A stretch of DNA of 64,000 nucleotides from DASWTL01 sp035575925 (GTDB taxonomy: Bacteria; Bacteroidota; Bacteroidia; Sphingobacteriales; Sphingobacteriaceae): contig DATLXK010000023.1 in assembly GCA_035575925.1 (NCBI GenBank), positions 1 through 64,000 on the forward strand, read 5' to 3'. The notes below the pieces were generated by a model that saw only the letters and a program-made list of their open reading frames with translations, searched no databases and was not told the DNA's origin. The translations under genes and the position numbers were made by a program. This document shows, piece by piece, positions 1 to 7,952 of the stretch; the first letter of the stretch is position 1, and each line of letters opens with the position of its first letter.

Positions 1-1
1 T

Positions 2-190
2 CATCGGCAGATCCGTAAAGTGACTAAAACAAAAGGGGCTTTCACCTCAGATATGGCACTGCTAAAACTGATGTATCTGGCCCATAATAATATTAAACGA
101 AAATGGACTATGCCGTTAGCGAACTGGGGACAGACAGCTCAAAAATTAGCCATTTGGTTTCCTGAAAGAATGAAGTTAGATTTGAATTGA
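2..190 (+). CDS. IS256-family transposase, C-terminal fragment (cut by window edge)
   Basis: An open frame enters from the left edge and ends at a TGA at 188-190, giving about 62 residues. The text RKVTKTKGAF, LLKLMYLA and KWTMPLANWG matches the conserved C-terminus of IS256 (mutator-type) DDE transposases, where a K-W-x-M-P-x-x-N-W block closes the protein. The catalytic residues lie outside the window. A strong hairpin and a candidate terminal inverted repeat follow at once, so this is the right end of a complete or near-complete IS lying next to the conjugation genes. Family assignment is confident; integrity of the whole element cannot be judged. Confidence 0.85.
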   Translation, partial: HRQIRKVTKTKGAFTSDMALLKLMYLAHNNIKRKWTMPLANWGQTAQKLAIWFPERMKLDLN

Positions 191-199
191 TTTGCAACC

Positions 200-227
200 G
201 CCCCCTTAGCCTTGGTGGGCTGGGGGC
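200..227 (+). terminator. GC-rich hairpin after the transposase
   Basis: A 6-bp outer stem (GCCCCC with GGGGGC) and a 4-bp inner stem (AGCC with GGCT) lie 10 bases after the transposase stop. No clear T-run follows, so it may be a terminator or a structure that shields the IS from read-through. Confidence 0.45.
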
Positions 228-248
228 TTGAGACCTATGACACAGTTT
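228..248. repeat. Candidate right terminal inverted repeat of the IS256-type element
   Basis: The minus strand reads AAACTGTGTCATAGG from about 248 inwards. Ends with a CTGTGTCA-type core are usual for IS256-family elements (family knowledge). The mate and target duplication are outside the window, so the exact junction is uncertain by a base or two. Confidence 0.5.
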
Positions 249-783
249 ATTTTACATACCCCTTTTCTACCCTCCAACCATCATCATAAAGAGAAAATTT
301 CGACTCATGAGTTTTCTCCTCCGATACATTAATTTGAGAAAGCTTTGAAAAAGGAGTTTGATTATTAACAATAGTTTTATACTCAACTAATGCCTGTTTA
401 TCCCCGTCTAACAGTTTAACGCCTGTGACTTCCTTAATTTGCTCCTCAGCAATCTTGACCCTTTGAATATTGTTCTTTATATCTTCTGATGTTTGAGAGA
501 TAAGATATGGCCTAGCTTTTTCAGTAAAGGTAATGAACGGCTGTCCCACCTCTGCCAGGCTTTGCGTTTTTTGAATTGATAGAAAGCCTTCTTGTTCTAA
601 CCCTGATTTTATAACCTTTGCTGCCTCTTCTGGATCTGCAACATAAATTTCAGCATCAACAATCTTTGGAAATACCTTTTCTTCTTGTAACACTTTGAAA
701 GCCTTCTCTCGATCCAGCTTTTCTGTAGACGTGCAGCCTAAAAACAGAAAAAAAAGTAAACTTAAATTCAATATACTTTTCAT
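247..783 (-). CDS. Lipoprotein of unknown function at the end of the tra operon, 3' end at the IS junction
   Basis: 178 residues. A hydrophobic start (residues 4-16) ends in the lipobox FLGC with Cys17, so a lipid-anchored envelope protein is expected. The rest is charged, with no family I recognise. It is the last minus-strand gene of the transfer operon, 87 bp after the DUF3945-like gene. Its TAA stop at 247-249 overlaps the presumed IS256 terminal repeat, so the natural C-terminus may have been cut and the present stop supplied by the IS. Known conjugative operons often carry an entry-exclusion or assembly lipoprotein, but nothing here shows that role. Confidence 0.75.
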   Translation of the reverse strand: MKSILNLSLLFFLFLGCTSTEKLDREKAFKVLQEEKVFPKIVDAEIYVADPEEAAKVIKSGLEQEGFLSIQKTQSLAEVGQPFITFTEKARPYLISQTSEDIKNNIQRVKIAEEQIKEVTGVKLLDGDKQALVEYKTIVNNQTPFSKLSQINVSEEKTHESKFSLYDDGWRVEKGYVK

Positions 784-869
784 AATAGTAGGTTTATTTA
801 AAATTAGATAAATTCTTAAAGCATCAAAAACATATTAAAAAAAACAGCTCCGAAGAGCTGCTCAATTAA

Positions 870-1907
870 TTATATAGCCATTTTCCGCTTTCTGGTTTGC
901 TTTGGCTTAGGGAGCCCATCTTCTGCATTCTTTTTCTGCTCCTGTTTCTTATCAGGTTTTTGATTGACGACTGACTGCCCGTTACTTTCCTGAATATTTT
1001 GTCTTTTAACCATATGCATTTTCTGATCATAGACGTTTATATTTTTGAATTGGGGTACTGCTTCAATGTAAAACTTAGCATCTTTTCCATCTTTAGAAAT
1101 GGTTATTTGCTGAGCATTTCCCTTTTCCAAAGAACTTAACAGTTGCTTTTTCTGCTCAGGATCAGCGAGTTCTTTTATAGGAAAGGTTGAAAGCGTCTTT
1201 TCCAAATTAAATCCATATTGCTCACTAAACTGTTTTAATTTATGGTTGCCCTTGTCGTCAGTATTCTCAGGGTCGAGTTTCAACCATGCAGAATATTTCT
1301 GACCTTCTTTGTTCACCAAATCTTTAAATACAGAGCGACCTTCCAATAAATTGAATGCCTCTTTTGCGGTGATTCCACTTCCTTTATTGATGTAAAAGGA
1401 CTGAATCTTGTCTTGCTCTGGCTTTCCATTTTGCAACGCAGCATCATAACGGTTAAAGAAATACATGTCAGAAGAATCCGACTTTTTGAAATGCAGGGTA
1501 TAATCCATTTTGTTATTAAAATGAGGGATTTCGATCTTTAATTGAAACTCTGCCTTTTGATCTTTGATGTTGTTCTCCAAAGCTTGATTAAGCTTGTCTC
1601 CGAATCCAAAATACTTTAAATTGGATTGTAAAAATTCCAGGTTTTGTGTATTCATATATTTAGTTTTTAGTAATTCTTCATAAATCGTTTTGAGTGCACT
1701 TTTTAGCGAGTGCTTTATCATGATGTCAAAATCTGAAGTATTATCATGTGCAAATTGATTTGCATCAAATGCCTTATCAAAACAGTGTAAATCCTGAGTG
1801 TTTTTAATTACTGATCCTTGTTCAACAACCACCCATTGTTTTCCTAAGTCGACTTCCTTTTGAAGGAAAGCAGCTATTTCCGCTCCTTTTTCCATTGAAA
1901 ATTCCAT
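870..1907 (-). CDS. DUF3945-like protein encoded with the tra genes
   Basis: 345 residues, no signal peptide, lysine- and glutamine-rich tail (last 35 residues very basic, ending KPKQTRKRKMAI). The second half (about residues 175-305) has the pattern GITAKEAFNLLEGRSVFKDL, then PIKELADPEQKKQLLSSL and a final QFKNINVYD block. I recognise this from DUF3945-type proteins carried on Bacteroidetes mobile elements. Function is unknown; the basic tail suggests nucleic-acid contact (inference). It starts 6 bp after the traN stop, so it is probably cotranscribed with the type IV secretion genes. Family call is moderate, from memory of the pattern only. Confidence 0.65.
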   Translation of the reverse strand: MEFSMEKGAEIAAFLQKEVDLGKQWVVVEQGSVIKNTQDLHCFDKAFDANQFAHDNTSDFDIMIKHSLKSALKTIYEELLKTKYMNTQNLEFLQSNLKYFGFGDKLNQALENNIKDQKAEFQLKIEIPHFNNKMDYTLHFKKSDSSDMYFFNRYDAALQNGKPEQDKIQSFYINKGSGITAKEAFNLLEGRSVFKDLVNKEGQKYSAWLKLDPENTDDKGNHKLKQFSEQYGFNLEKTLSTFPIKELADPEQKKQLLSSLEKGNAQQITISKDGKDAKFYIEAVPQFKNINVYDQKMHMVKRQNIQESNGQSVVNQKPDKKQEQKKNAEDGLPKPKQTRKRKMAI

Positions 1908-1913
1908 ACAGAT

Positions 1914-2696
1914 TTATTCAATTGGTTTAGCATTTTCGATATCATATTGCTTCGCTCTCAGGTATTGATGCCTCCCGCCACTCTTCTCGTAAACCTCTAT
2001 AAAAAGAGCTTTGTCTTTTGATAAGGGAAACTTCTTTAATGCAAACACATATACTTCGGCTGACTTCCCCTTAATAGTTTGATCTTCAGTTCCAAAAGAA
2101 TAAACAGGGTAAATTTCCTGTTCTTGGGTGACGGTGCGTTTCGCAGTTTTTATATCACGCACATAGAACCTAATAAAGTCTATATCAAAGTGGATATTTG
2201 AGCGATTTCTAACTTTTAGTTTATAAAACAGGTCATCACCCGAAACTGCTACGTTTCCTAATTCAGACTTGATTTTGCTGGCTTTATCGGTGCTAATGGC
2301 TTTGCCTTTTCTAGATTCTGCTATCTTTTTACTGATTGAAGCGTTTGATGCAGGTGTGGTTGGCAGTGATGCATCTTTATCTACTTTCGGTAGCTTGAAG
2401 ATTCGGCCTGCTCTGCCATATGAAAAGGAAACGGGGAATTTATAAGATTTTCCGTCGATGGTCTTTACTTCCAGATTCGATGGTTTAAAATCAGTCCCCA
2501 TGGCATTTAAGGCAAGGAGATTATTATCCCTAATTTGAGCTGATATATTTTTGCTCGTTATAACCGGACTTTCGATTCGGGAAGGAAATTGAATAGCAGT
2601 TACTTTGTTATAACTTACATAAATGGTGTCTTGGGCAAATACACCTAGCTGACTAAACAGCAAGCTGAGAATTGATATTATTTTTAATGTTTTCAT
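1914..2696 (-). CDS. traN: Conjugative transposon protein TraN
   Basis: 260 residues with a signal peptide (cleavage near LGVFAQ, residues 16-22) followed by the typical Bacteroidetes TraN opening DTIYVSYNKVTAIQFPS. The family (DUF4138) is a periplasmic or outer-membrane part of the Bacteroidetes type IV secretion apparatus, thought to play the VirB9 role with TraM as VirB10. The C-terminal half (about 150-255) holds the conserved NVAVSGDDLFYKLKVRNRS block. It lies 10 bp after the traM stop, in the expected M-N order. Confidence 0.9.
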   Translation of the reverse strand: MKTLKIISILSLLFSQLGVFAQDTIYVSYNKVTAIQFPSRIESPVITSKNISAQIRDNNLLALNAMGTDFKPSNLEVKTIDGKSYKFPVSFSYGRAGRIFKLPKVDKDASLPTTPASNASISKKIAESRKGKAISTDKASKIKSELGNVAVSGDDLFYKLKVRNRSNIHFDIDFIRFYVRDIKTAKRTVTQEQEIYPVYSFGTEDQTIKGKSAEVYVFALKKFPLSKDKALFIEVYEKSGGRHQYLRAKQYDIENAKPIE

Positions 2697-2706
2697 GACT
2701 CAATTA

Positions 2707-3867
2707 TTAGTTTCGTTGATTATTGTCTCTCAGTAAAAGCTGATATCCGGCTTTTACTTTTACTCTTACTTGCTTCACTTTTTTACTAAAGAGCCCTTTA
2801 ACAGCCTGAATTCCTGCACCTGCAACCTGTGCAGTTACGGATGGGTCCATTGTCATGATTTGCAAACTTTGGATAGCATCGTCAACACCTTTTTTAGAAG
2901 CATCACGGGTAATTGCGCCCGGAATATATAAGCCTTCAAGGCCGTCCAAATCAAAAGCAGAAAGGGAAACCGGAAGTATTGAATTCCGGTAACGGAGCGT
3001 AGCGATGTCTAGTTTCAATCGCTCTCCATCAACAGAGGCAATTCCATAAATAAATTCATTTTTCGGCACCAGTATTCCGTTAACCTGTATACTATCCAAC
3101 AGTCGTAGTTTAACTACTGAACCAGAAACTATATCCTGATCCTGATGAATGGTGGCCTGAATAGCATTTGCAGAACTCTCCGCATATTTGCTGTTCATTG
3201 TTTTCGTCATCGCATACAGACTCTGTTTGTTATCCTCTACAGGATGAACTGCAAAGACACCTTTGGATGTAGTATTAGATTTTTCTTTAAGTTTCTCCCT
3301 AGTTCTACCTGGATGCTGGACATCAAGTATTTTTTCGAGTACTGCGTTTAGCTGAGACATTTCCTTATCATCGCCGTTTCCCGCTTGCAGGTTTTGCATT
3401 AAGTCTTCCAGCCGATTTACATCTGAATTCATATTTCCTGAACTGCCGTAAGTGGGAGTTTTTGCTGAGGAGTAACTGTGCGAAGGAGTTTGTTGCCTGA
3501 TTAATTCGGTATTTATCAGGGCTAATTTTTCATTGATTTTTTGCTCGTTCGGATCGCCTGCGTATTCCTGACTTCCTGAAAATGCTAACTGTTTATAAGC
3601 ATCCTCGCTGATACCCATAGGTTCTTCAGTGCTTTTTGCTGAAGCTTCATAAATGCTGAATTTATCTTGTTTAGCTTCCTGATTAAACTTTGCTTGTGGA
3701 AGTGAGGTATTAAGACCTTTCTGTGGCTCTTGTTTTGCAATGGTATTATTCCCTTTTCCTCCGCCTAAAGCCCAAAAAGCCATAGTCATAAAGGGGAAGA
3801 TTAATAAAGGCAATACCAGTAAAAATTTTCGTTTCCGTAGCGTTTCCGCTGATTGTTGTTTTTTCAT
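2707..3867 (-). CDS. traM: Conjugative transposon protein TraM (VirB10-like)
   Basis: 386 residues. One transmembrane helix near the N-terminus (about 14-34) is followed by a long low-complexity Gln/Ser/Asn/Lys periplasmic linker (40-220). The conserved TraM C-terminal domain comes next (about 235-380: SGSVVKLRLLDSIQVNG, then LVPKNEFIYGIASVDGERL). This inner-membrane anchor plus linker plus beta-rich domain is the VirB10 plan. It sits between traL and traN in the usual order. The final basic stretch (KKVKQVRVKVKAGYQLLL) is typical of the family. Confidence 0.9.
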   Translation of the reverse strand: MKKQQSAETLRKRKFLLVLPLLIFPFMTMAFWALGGGKGNNTIAKQEPQKGLNTSLPQAKFNQEAKQDKFSIYEASAKSTEEPMGISEDAYKQLAFSGSQEYAGDPNEQKINEKLALINTELIRQQTPSHSYSSAKTPTYGSSGNMNSDVNRLEDLMQNLQAGNGDDKEMSQLNAVLEKILDVQHPGRTREKLKEKSNTTSKGVFAVHPVEDNKQSLYAMTKTMNSKYAESSANAIQATIHQDQDIVSGSVVKLRLLDSIQVNGILVPKNEFIYGIASVDGERLKLDIATLRYRNSILPVSLSAFDLDGLEGLYIPGAITRDASKKGVDDAIQSLQIMTMDPSVTAQVAGAGIQAVKGLFSKKVKQVRVKVKAGYQLLLRDNNQRN

Positions 3868-3886
3868 AACCTGATTTTTAATTTAT

Positions 3887-4117
3887 TTATAGATAATTAA
3901 TTGAGTTGAAAATGAGATACAAACTAGCTGCGCTAAATAATGCACTGATGACTATGAGCAAGATTTCCTTTTGTACCTTCGAGTAATGAGCAGTTTTTTC
4001 ATTCAAATAATCTGCTATCTTGAACTGAAACTTCACTATGCGCCCTGCTATTTTTTGGGCCACAGCATCCTGAGTTGATGTTTGCCCTTTCTCTTTAGCA
4101 TTCTTAAAAATTTTCAT
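3887..4117 (-). CDS. traL: Small inner-membrane conjugation protein, TraL-like
   Basis: 76 residues with one C-terminal transmembrane helix (about 50-74). The name rests on position: it is the small membrane gene between traK and traM, where TraL sits in CTnDOT-type elements. Sequence resemblance is weak because the protein is so short. It begins 2 bp after the traK stop. Confidence 0.6.
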   Translation of the reverse strand: MKIFKNAKEKGQTSTQDAVAQKIAGRIVKFQFKIADYLNEKTAHYSKVQKEILLIVISALFSAASLYLIFNSINYL

Positions 4118-4119
4118 AG

Positions 4120-4737
4120 CTAATGAGTTTGAAGGGTTGTATCTCTATTACTGATGGTATTCCATCGCTCTATAAGAAAGCCATGAGGATTATTATCTGA
4201 TCTTGATACGTTTCTAAGAAACCCTTCCGTAATTAAGTTCCGTGTTGCTGTAGACGTAGACCTGATTAATTTCTGTGTGGAAAAGCATCGAAAGAAATAG
4301 GGATATTGGTTAATATCAAGCTTGATGCTGTCAATATTAATTTCCTGACTGATATTAGCGGATATCAGATTAGAATAATATCCCTTTTCTTTAAGATTAT
4401 CATATTGAGCTTTAGCAGACTCGTCGGCTAAGTACAGGGCTTTGCTAATATTAGCTAGTATAACTTGATCGTCCGGGTCCAGGGAAAAGAAATACTGGTG
4501 AAAACTTCTGATGTGATCTTTCGCCTCAACTTGTATATTATCCTTTCGACCTGAGGAAAATGCTTCGAGTGCTTTTCCATTGGCTAAAATGTAAACCCGG
4601 CTTTGCGCTGATTCTATTGCCTGGTAGCTTTTCACTAAAGAAAATCCCGAGATAAGCAGACATACTAGTATCATCACTATACTGAAGACTTTTATATGCT
4701 GGAAAGCAGTGTCTATATTTTTAAGTTGCTGAAACAT
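4120..4737 (-). CDS. traK: Conjugative transposon protein TraK (VirB8-like)
   Basis: 205 residues. A single N-terminal membrane helix (about 18-36, IVMILVCLLISGFSLV) is followed by the TraK periplasmic domain with the typical SRVYILANGKALEAF, then HIRSFHQYFFSLDPDD. TraK is regarded as the VirB8-type assembly factor of the Bacteroidetes transfer apparatus. It lies between traJ (11 bp upstream) and traL, in the canonical order. Confidence 0.9.
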   Translation of the reverse strand: MFQQLKNIDTAFQHIKVFSIVMILVCLLISGFSLVKSYQAIESAQSRVYILANGKALEAFSSGRKDNIQVEAKDHIRSFHQYFFSLDPDDQVILANISKALYLADESAKAQYDNLKEKGYYSNLISANISQEINIDSIKLDINQYPYFFRCFSTQKLIRSTSTATRNLITEGFLRNVSRSDNNPHGFLIERWNTISNRDTTLQTH

Positions 4738-4748
4738 GATTTTAGATT

Positions 4749-5966
4749 TTAATTGTTATTCCCTGAAAGTTTATCCTCCTGAAACTTGGAGCCATTCTCC
4801 TTACCGTTGTTGAAGTAGCCAGAAGAATTCCCAAAGGCAGCCATACCCTGACTCATTTTTCCCCGCTGATCGCCTAATGCATCTGCAAACATTCCAGAAT
4901 TAGAGGCCCCTGCTGAGATTATACTGTTGGAAGAATTGCTGACTATAGTATTTACTTTTTGAAGTAAAGCGTTTCCACCGCCTGCATGAACTATATAATT
5001 TGCTACGCCCGGAACGGTGAAGTACCCTACAATGCCAATGACCATGAAAATGAGGTAAGCTGTATCGGTTGAACTAAAGAAGGTGTCACCTGCACTTTGA
5101 ACCTGCGAAATGTCCAGCTTTAACATGTTTTCCTGAATTTTTCCAAGAATAGATCCGAAGATGTTTGATACAGGCAGCCATAAAAAAACGTTGACATATC
5201 GGCCTATCCACACAGTAAGGGTATGCTGAAATCCATCGAAAACTGCGAAACCAAATACCAGTGGGCCCAGGATAGCAAGAACTATGAGATAAAATGTTCG
5301 GATAGTATTGATACATAAAGCCGCGGCCTCATAAAGCACTTGTAACAATTCGCTCATCCATTGTTTTATGGAGTTTCTGAAATTGTAAGATTGCTTGTCC
5401 ATCCAGAATTTCATATCATTACCAAGGCTTTCTACCATCCCTTCATTCGAACCAGAAGTTTCTTTGGGATGAGTGTATTTATACCATTTCTCCCTATCTC
5501 CACTTCCAGTGTCTCCAACATACATTTGCCATGTTTTGGAGTTCTTTATTGCTTCCTGTTTTTTCTTAAGTAAGGCAGTGATTGCTTTGTTGGAATCTTT
5601 TACCATTCCTCCCGTTGCATTTACAATGGGTTGCAATACTCCATTCATCAGCGATAATACCGCCGGAAAAAGAAGAATGGCCAATCCTAAAGCAAAAGGA
5701 CGTAGCAAAGGGTAAAAATCAATAGGTTCGGCGGCTGCAATCTGCCTCCATACCCTCGAAGCGATATACCATAAGGCTCCAAAGCCTGCAATTCCTCTTG
5801 CTACTCCTATAAGTTTGCTGCATAGCGGAATCATATCCTTATATACCTGATCGAGTACGGATTGGAGGCTATGAACATCCGTAGAAAGTCCTTGTGCTAA
5901 TAAACTTTTAGGCGTGAGAAGTCCCGTTATCATCAAAAAGATGATTGAAAATTTTAGCTTATCCAT
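4749..5966 (-). CDS. traJ: Conjugative transposon protein TraJ (VirB6-like membrane protein)
   Basis: 405 residues with a signal-like first helix (5-24) and at least five further hydrophobic helices (about 50-68, 90-112, 215-245, 250-270, 305-330). Conserved TraJ text includes GALWYIASRVWRQIAAAEPI and FPAVLSLMNG. By topology and position it is the polytopic inner-membrane channel component (VirB6 role). The last 60 residues are Gly/Asn/Ser-rich and probably disordered. It starts 20 bp after the first TraI-like paralogue in transcription order. Confidence 0.9.
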   Translation of the reverse strand: MDKLKFSIIFLMITGLLTPKSLLAQGLSTDVHSLQSVLDQVYKDMIPLCSKLIGVARGIAGFGALWYIASRVWRQIAAAEPIDFYPLLRPFALGLAILLFPAVLSLMNGVLQPIVNATGGMVKDSNKAITALLKKKQEAIKNSKTWQMYVGDTGSGDREKWYKYTHPKETSGSNEGMVESLGNDMKFWMDKQSYNFRNSIKQWMSELLQVLYEAAALCINTIRTFYLIVLAILGPLVFGFAVFDGFQHTLTVWIGRYVNVFLWLPVSNIFGSILGKIQENMLKLDISQVQSAGDTFFSSTDTAYLIFMVIGIVGYFTVPGVANYIVHAGGGNALLQKVNTIVSNSSNSIISAGASNSGMFADALGDQRGKMSQGMAAFGNSSGYFNNGKENGSKFQEDKLSGNNN

Positions 5967-5985
5967 GATGATTTTATTTACTGGT

Positions 5986-6603
5986 TTACTGATATAGTTT
6001 TTGAGAAGTGTTTATCTCTTGCTTTTCCTTGGTTCGCTGGATGGAAAGAATATCCGTTCGTTTATTAAAGTCTCTAAGAAACTGAAGCTTATCTTCGGTA
6101 TCAGCAAAAATCCTGTCTATAGCTTCCAGACGTTCATCATCACTCATACTCAACTTAGAGGAAGTAATAACCGTCGCCAGTTCGTCGAGATTTTGAAGGC
6201 TTTGATTAAACAGATTGCTGTATACTTTACCTAAATATTCAATCTCATCTATATTAAAGTTTCCGCTTTTTTTGAACCTATTAAAGGCATTTTTATATTC
6301 CGTAAGAATATTCTTTTGATAATTTATGATGTCTGGCACACGCTTGTAGTTTTTTATCGCAGGGCTGACTGACATTAAGCCATTTATAAAGGCATCATGT
6401 AAATTAAAATTACTCTCTGATATATTTTTAATCGTAGAATAACCCTTACTTACTATCTGATAGCCTTTCTTCATATCGGAAAGAATATTTTTCAGTTGAT
6501 TGAGCTTCTCATAGTTGAGCAATAACTGCTGAACTTCTGTAGATTGCGCCTGTGAAAAGGAAACAAAGCCAATCATTAGCAATATTATAGTTAGTTTTTT
6601 CAT
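5986..6603 (-). CDS. TraI-like secreted conjugation protein, paralogue 3 of 3
   Basis: 205 residues with a signal peptide (cleavage after FSQAQ, about residue 20) and a mainly helical mature part. Its C-terminal half repeats the plan of the two preceding genes: a Y-xx-Y-S segment, NLDELATVITSSKLSMSDDERLEAIDRIF, an acidic patch and FLRDFN. It is the copy closest to traJ. By analogy with VirB5 position (between VirB4 and VirB6 homologues) these may be minor pilus or surface proteins (inference). Some relatives are labelled TerB-like in databases; I see no reason to infer tellurite resistance. Confidence 0.7.
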   Translation of the reverse strand: MKKLTIILLMIGFVSFSQAQSTEVQQLLLNYEKLNQLKNILSDMKKGYQIVSKGYSTIKNISESNFNLHDAFINGLMSVSPAIKNYKRVPDIINYQKNILTEYKNAFNRFKKSGNFNIDEIEYLGKVYSNLFNQSLQNLDELATVITSSKLSMSDDERLEAIDRIFADTEDKLQFLRDFNKRTDILSIQRTKEKQEINTSQKLYQ

Positions 6604-6609
6604 GACCGT

Positions 6610-7239
6610 TTAATTAGTAATACCATGTAGCTTTTCTGAAGCTTTACTATTTCTTTCTTCTTGTTTTTTTAACAGATTTAAAGATTTCACTTGATTAAGG
6701 AAGGATTGGGAGAATTGATATTTATCCTCCATGTTGTGATATAGAATTTCGAAACGCTTTATCCTTTCGTCATCTTTCATTTCCAGTTTACCCGAAGTGA
6801 TAATCAAAATCAACTCATCCATATCAAACTCACATTCCTTTATAATTTTTGCCTTAACGTCTCCAAAATAAGCTCTGTCTCCCGCCGAAACCGAATTTGC
6901 AACTGATAGCCTATGAAATCCTTTTGTTATAGCAATTTGCCAGACAATCATTTGGATAATTTTTTCTTTATCAGCAATTGCCGGATTAACAAGCTTCAGT
7001 GATGTAATGAAATCCCGATGAAGGTCAAATTCTCCTTTTGTAAAACCTTTGATGTTATTTATACCCATATTGGCTATATCATATCCCTTTTTTAAATATC
7101 CCGCATATAGTTTTAATGCTACTAATTGCTGAAGGAGATATTTCTTTTGTGTTTCCTTTTGATTAAAGGTTTCATCCCAAGTTTGAGCATTAGCAAACAG
7201 GGACAGGAGAATAAAAAACAATGAGAGGAGCGCTTTCAT
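6610..7239 (-). CDS. TraI-like secreted conjugation protein, paralogue 2 of 3
   Basis: 209 residues, signal peptide (about 1-18, ending FANAQ), helical mature protein. It shares with its neighbours the block DELILIITSGKLEMKDDERIKRFEILY, the following acidic stretch EDKYQF and a Lys/Glu-rich tail. It is the most diverged of the three copies: the segment before the shared block holds AGDRAYFGDVKAKIIKECEF instead of the LGKVYSNLFNQS type. It starts 1 bp from the end of the upstream copy and ends 6 bp before the next, so translation is probably coupled. Confidence 0.7.
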   Translation of the reverse strand: MKALLSLFFILLSLFANAQTWDETFNQKETQKKYLLQQLVALKLYAGYLKKGYDIANMGINNIKGFTKGEFDLHRDFITSLKLVNPAIADKEKIIQMIVWQIAITKGFHRLSVANSVSAGDRAYFGDVKAKIIKECEFDMDELILIITSGKLEMKDDERIKRFEILYHNMEDKYQFSQSFLNQVKSLNLLKKQEERNSKASEKLHGITN

Positions 7240-7240
7240 A

Positions 7241-7933
7241 TCAGTTTGTTAATTGGATTCCATATAACCGTTGAACTTCTTGTAGCTGTTTTTGACCTTT
7301 TGAGCGTTGTAAACTCATTAAGATATTCTGCGTGTTGAAATCCCTGAGGTCTGAATAATTCTGATCAATTCTATTTGCTGCCTCATTAATAAGTTCAAGC
7401 CTTTTGGCGTCACTCATTTGAATTTTATAGGAGTTCACCACAAGAAGTATTTGGTCAAGATTCTTTGCACTTTCCTTTAAAATGCCACTATATATAGTAT
7501 ACATATAGTCCAATTCTGAAGCGTTGAAATTCTTATCTTGTCTTGCAAGTGACCAGGCTTTTTTATATTCCTCAACAAGGAAAAGTTGCTTTACAGTGAT
7601 TTCTTTTATGCGCTGATAATAAGAAATAGCTGCTTTAACTTTCCATAAATCAGTATAGTATTTGCTGTAAAGTTCTTTTTGTCTTTCGGTCCAGCCGGAT
7701 ATTTCGGAGAGTTTTAACTTGGAAAGTTGATTTTCCATCACCTTCTGTGCGTTCTGAAGCCAGATAGTTTCATTTTGCATCCGCTGTATTTTCAGGTCAA
7801 CAGCTTTGATTACTTTTTTCACACCTGCTTTTATTACTTCAAGAACTGCTACCTGTGCGTTGCAATGATCTACTGGCATGGATACCATCAGCACAATCAT
7901 GCTGACTGGCATTAAAAACATAAATTTTTTCAT
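7241..7933 (-). CDS. traI: Conjugative transfer protein TraI (DUF4141-type), paralogue 1 of 3
   Basis: 230 residues with a signal peptide (about 1-26, ending DHCNA) and an extended coiled-coil-like helical region. Text such as KAGVKKVIKAVDLKIQRMQN and ISGWTERQKELYSKYY matches TraI/DUF4141 of Bacteroidetes conjugative transposons. The C-terminal block DQILLVVNSYKIQMSDAKRL is the motif shared with the next two genes. It lies 19 bp after traG. I take it as the founding member of the trio because it alone matches the standard TraI. Confidence 0.8.
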   Translation of the reverse strand: MKKFMFLMPVSMIVLMVSMPVDHCNAQVAVLEVIKAGVKKVIKAVDLKIQRMQNETIWLQNAQKVMENQLSKLKLSEISGWTERQKELYSKYYTDLWKVKAAISYYQRIKEITVKQLFLVEEYKKAWSLARQDKNFNASELDYMYTIYSGILKESAKNLDQILLVVNSYKIQMSDAKRLELINEAANRIDQNYSDLRDFNTQNILMSLQRSKGQKQLQEVQRLYGIQLTN

Positions 7934-7952
7934 GGGGATTTAGTTTAAATAA

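Noticed and set aside
5986..7239. Tellurite-resistance (TerB) function for the TraI-like paralogues
   Set aside because: Database names for relatives exist, but signal peptides and place in the tra operon fit conjugation, and no other ter genes are present.
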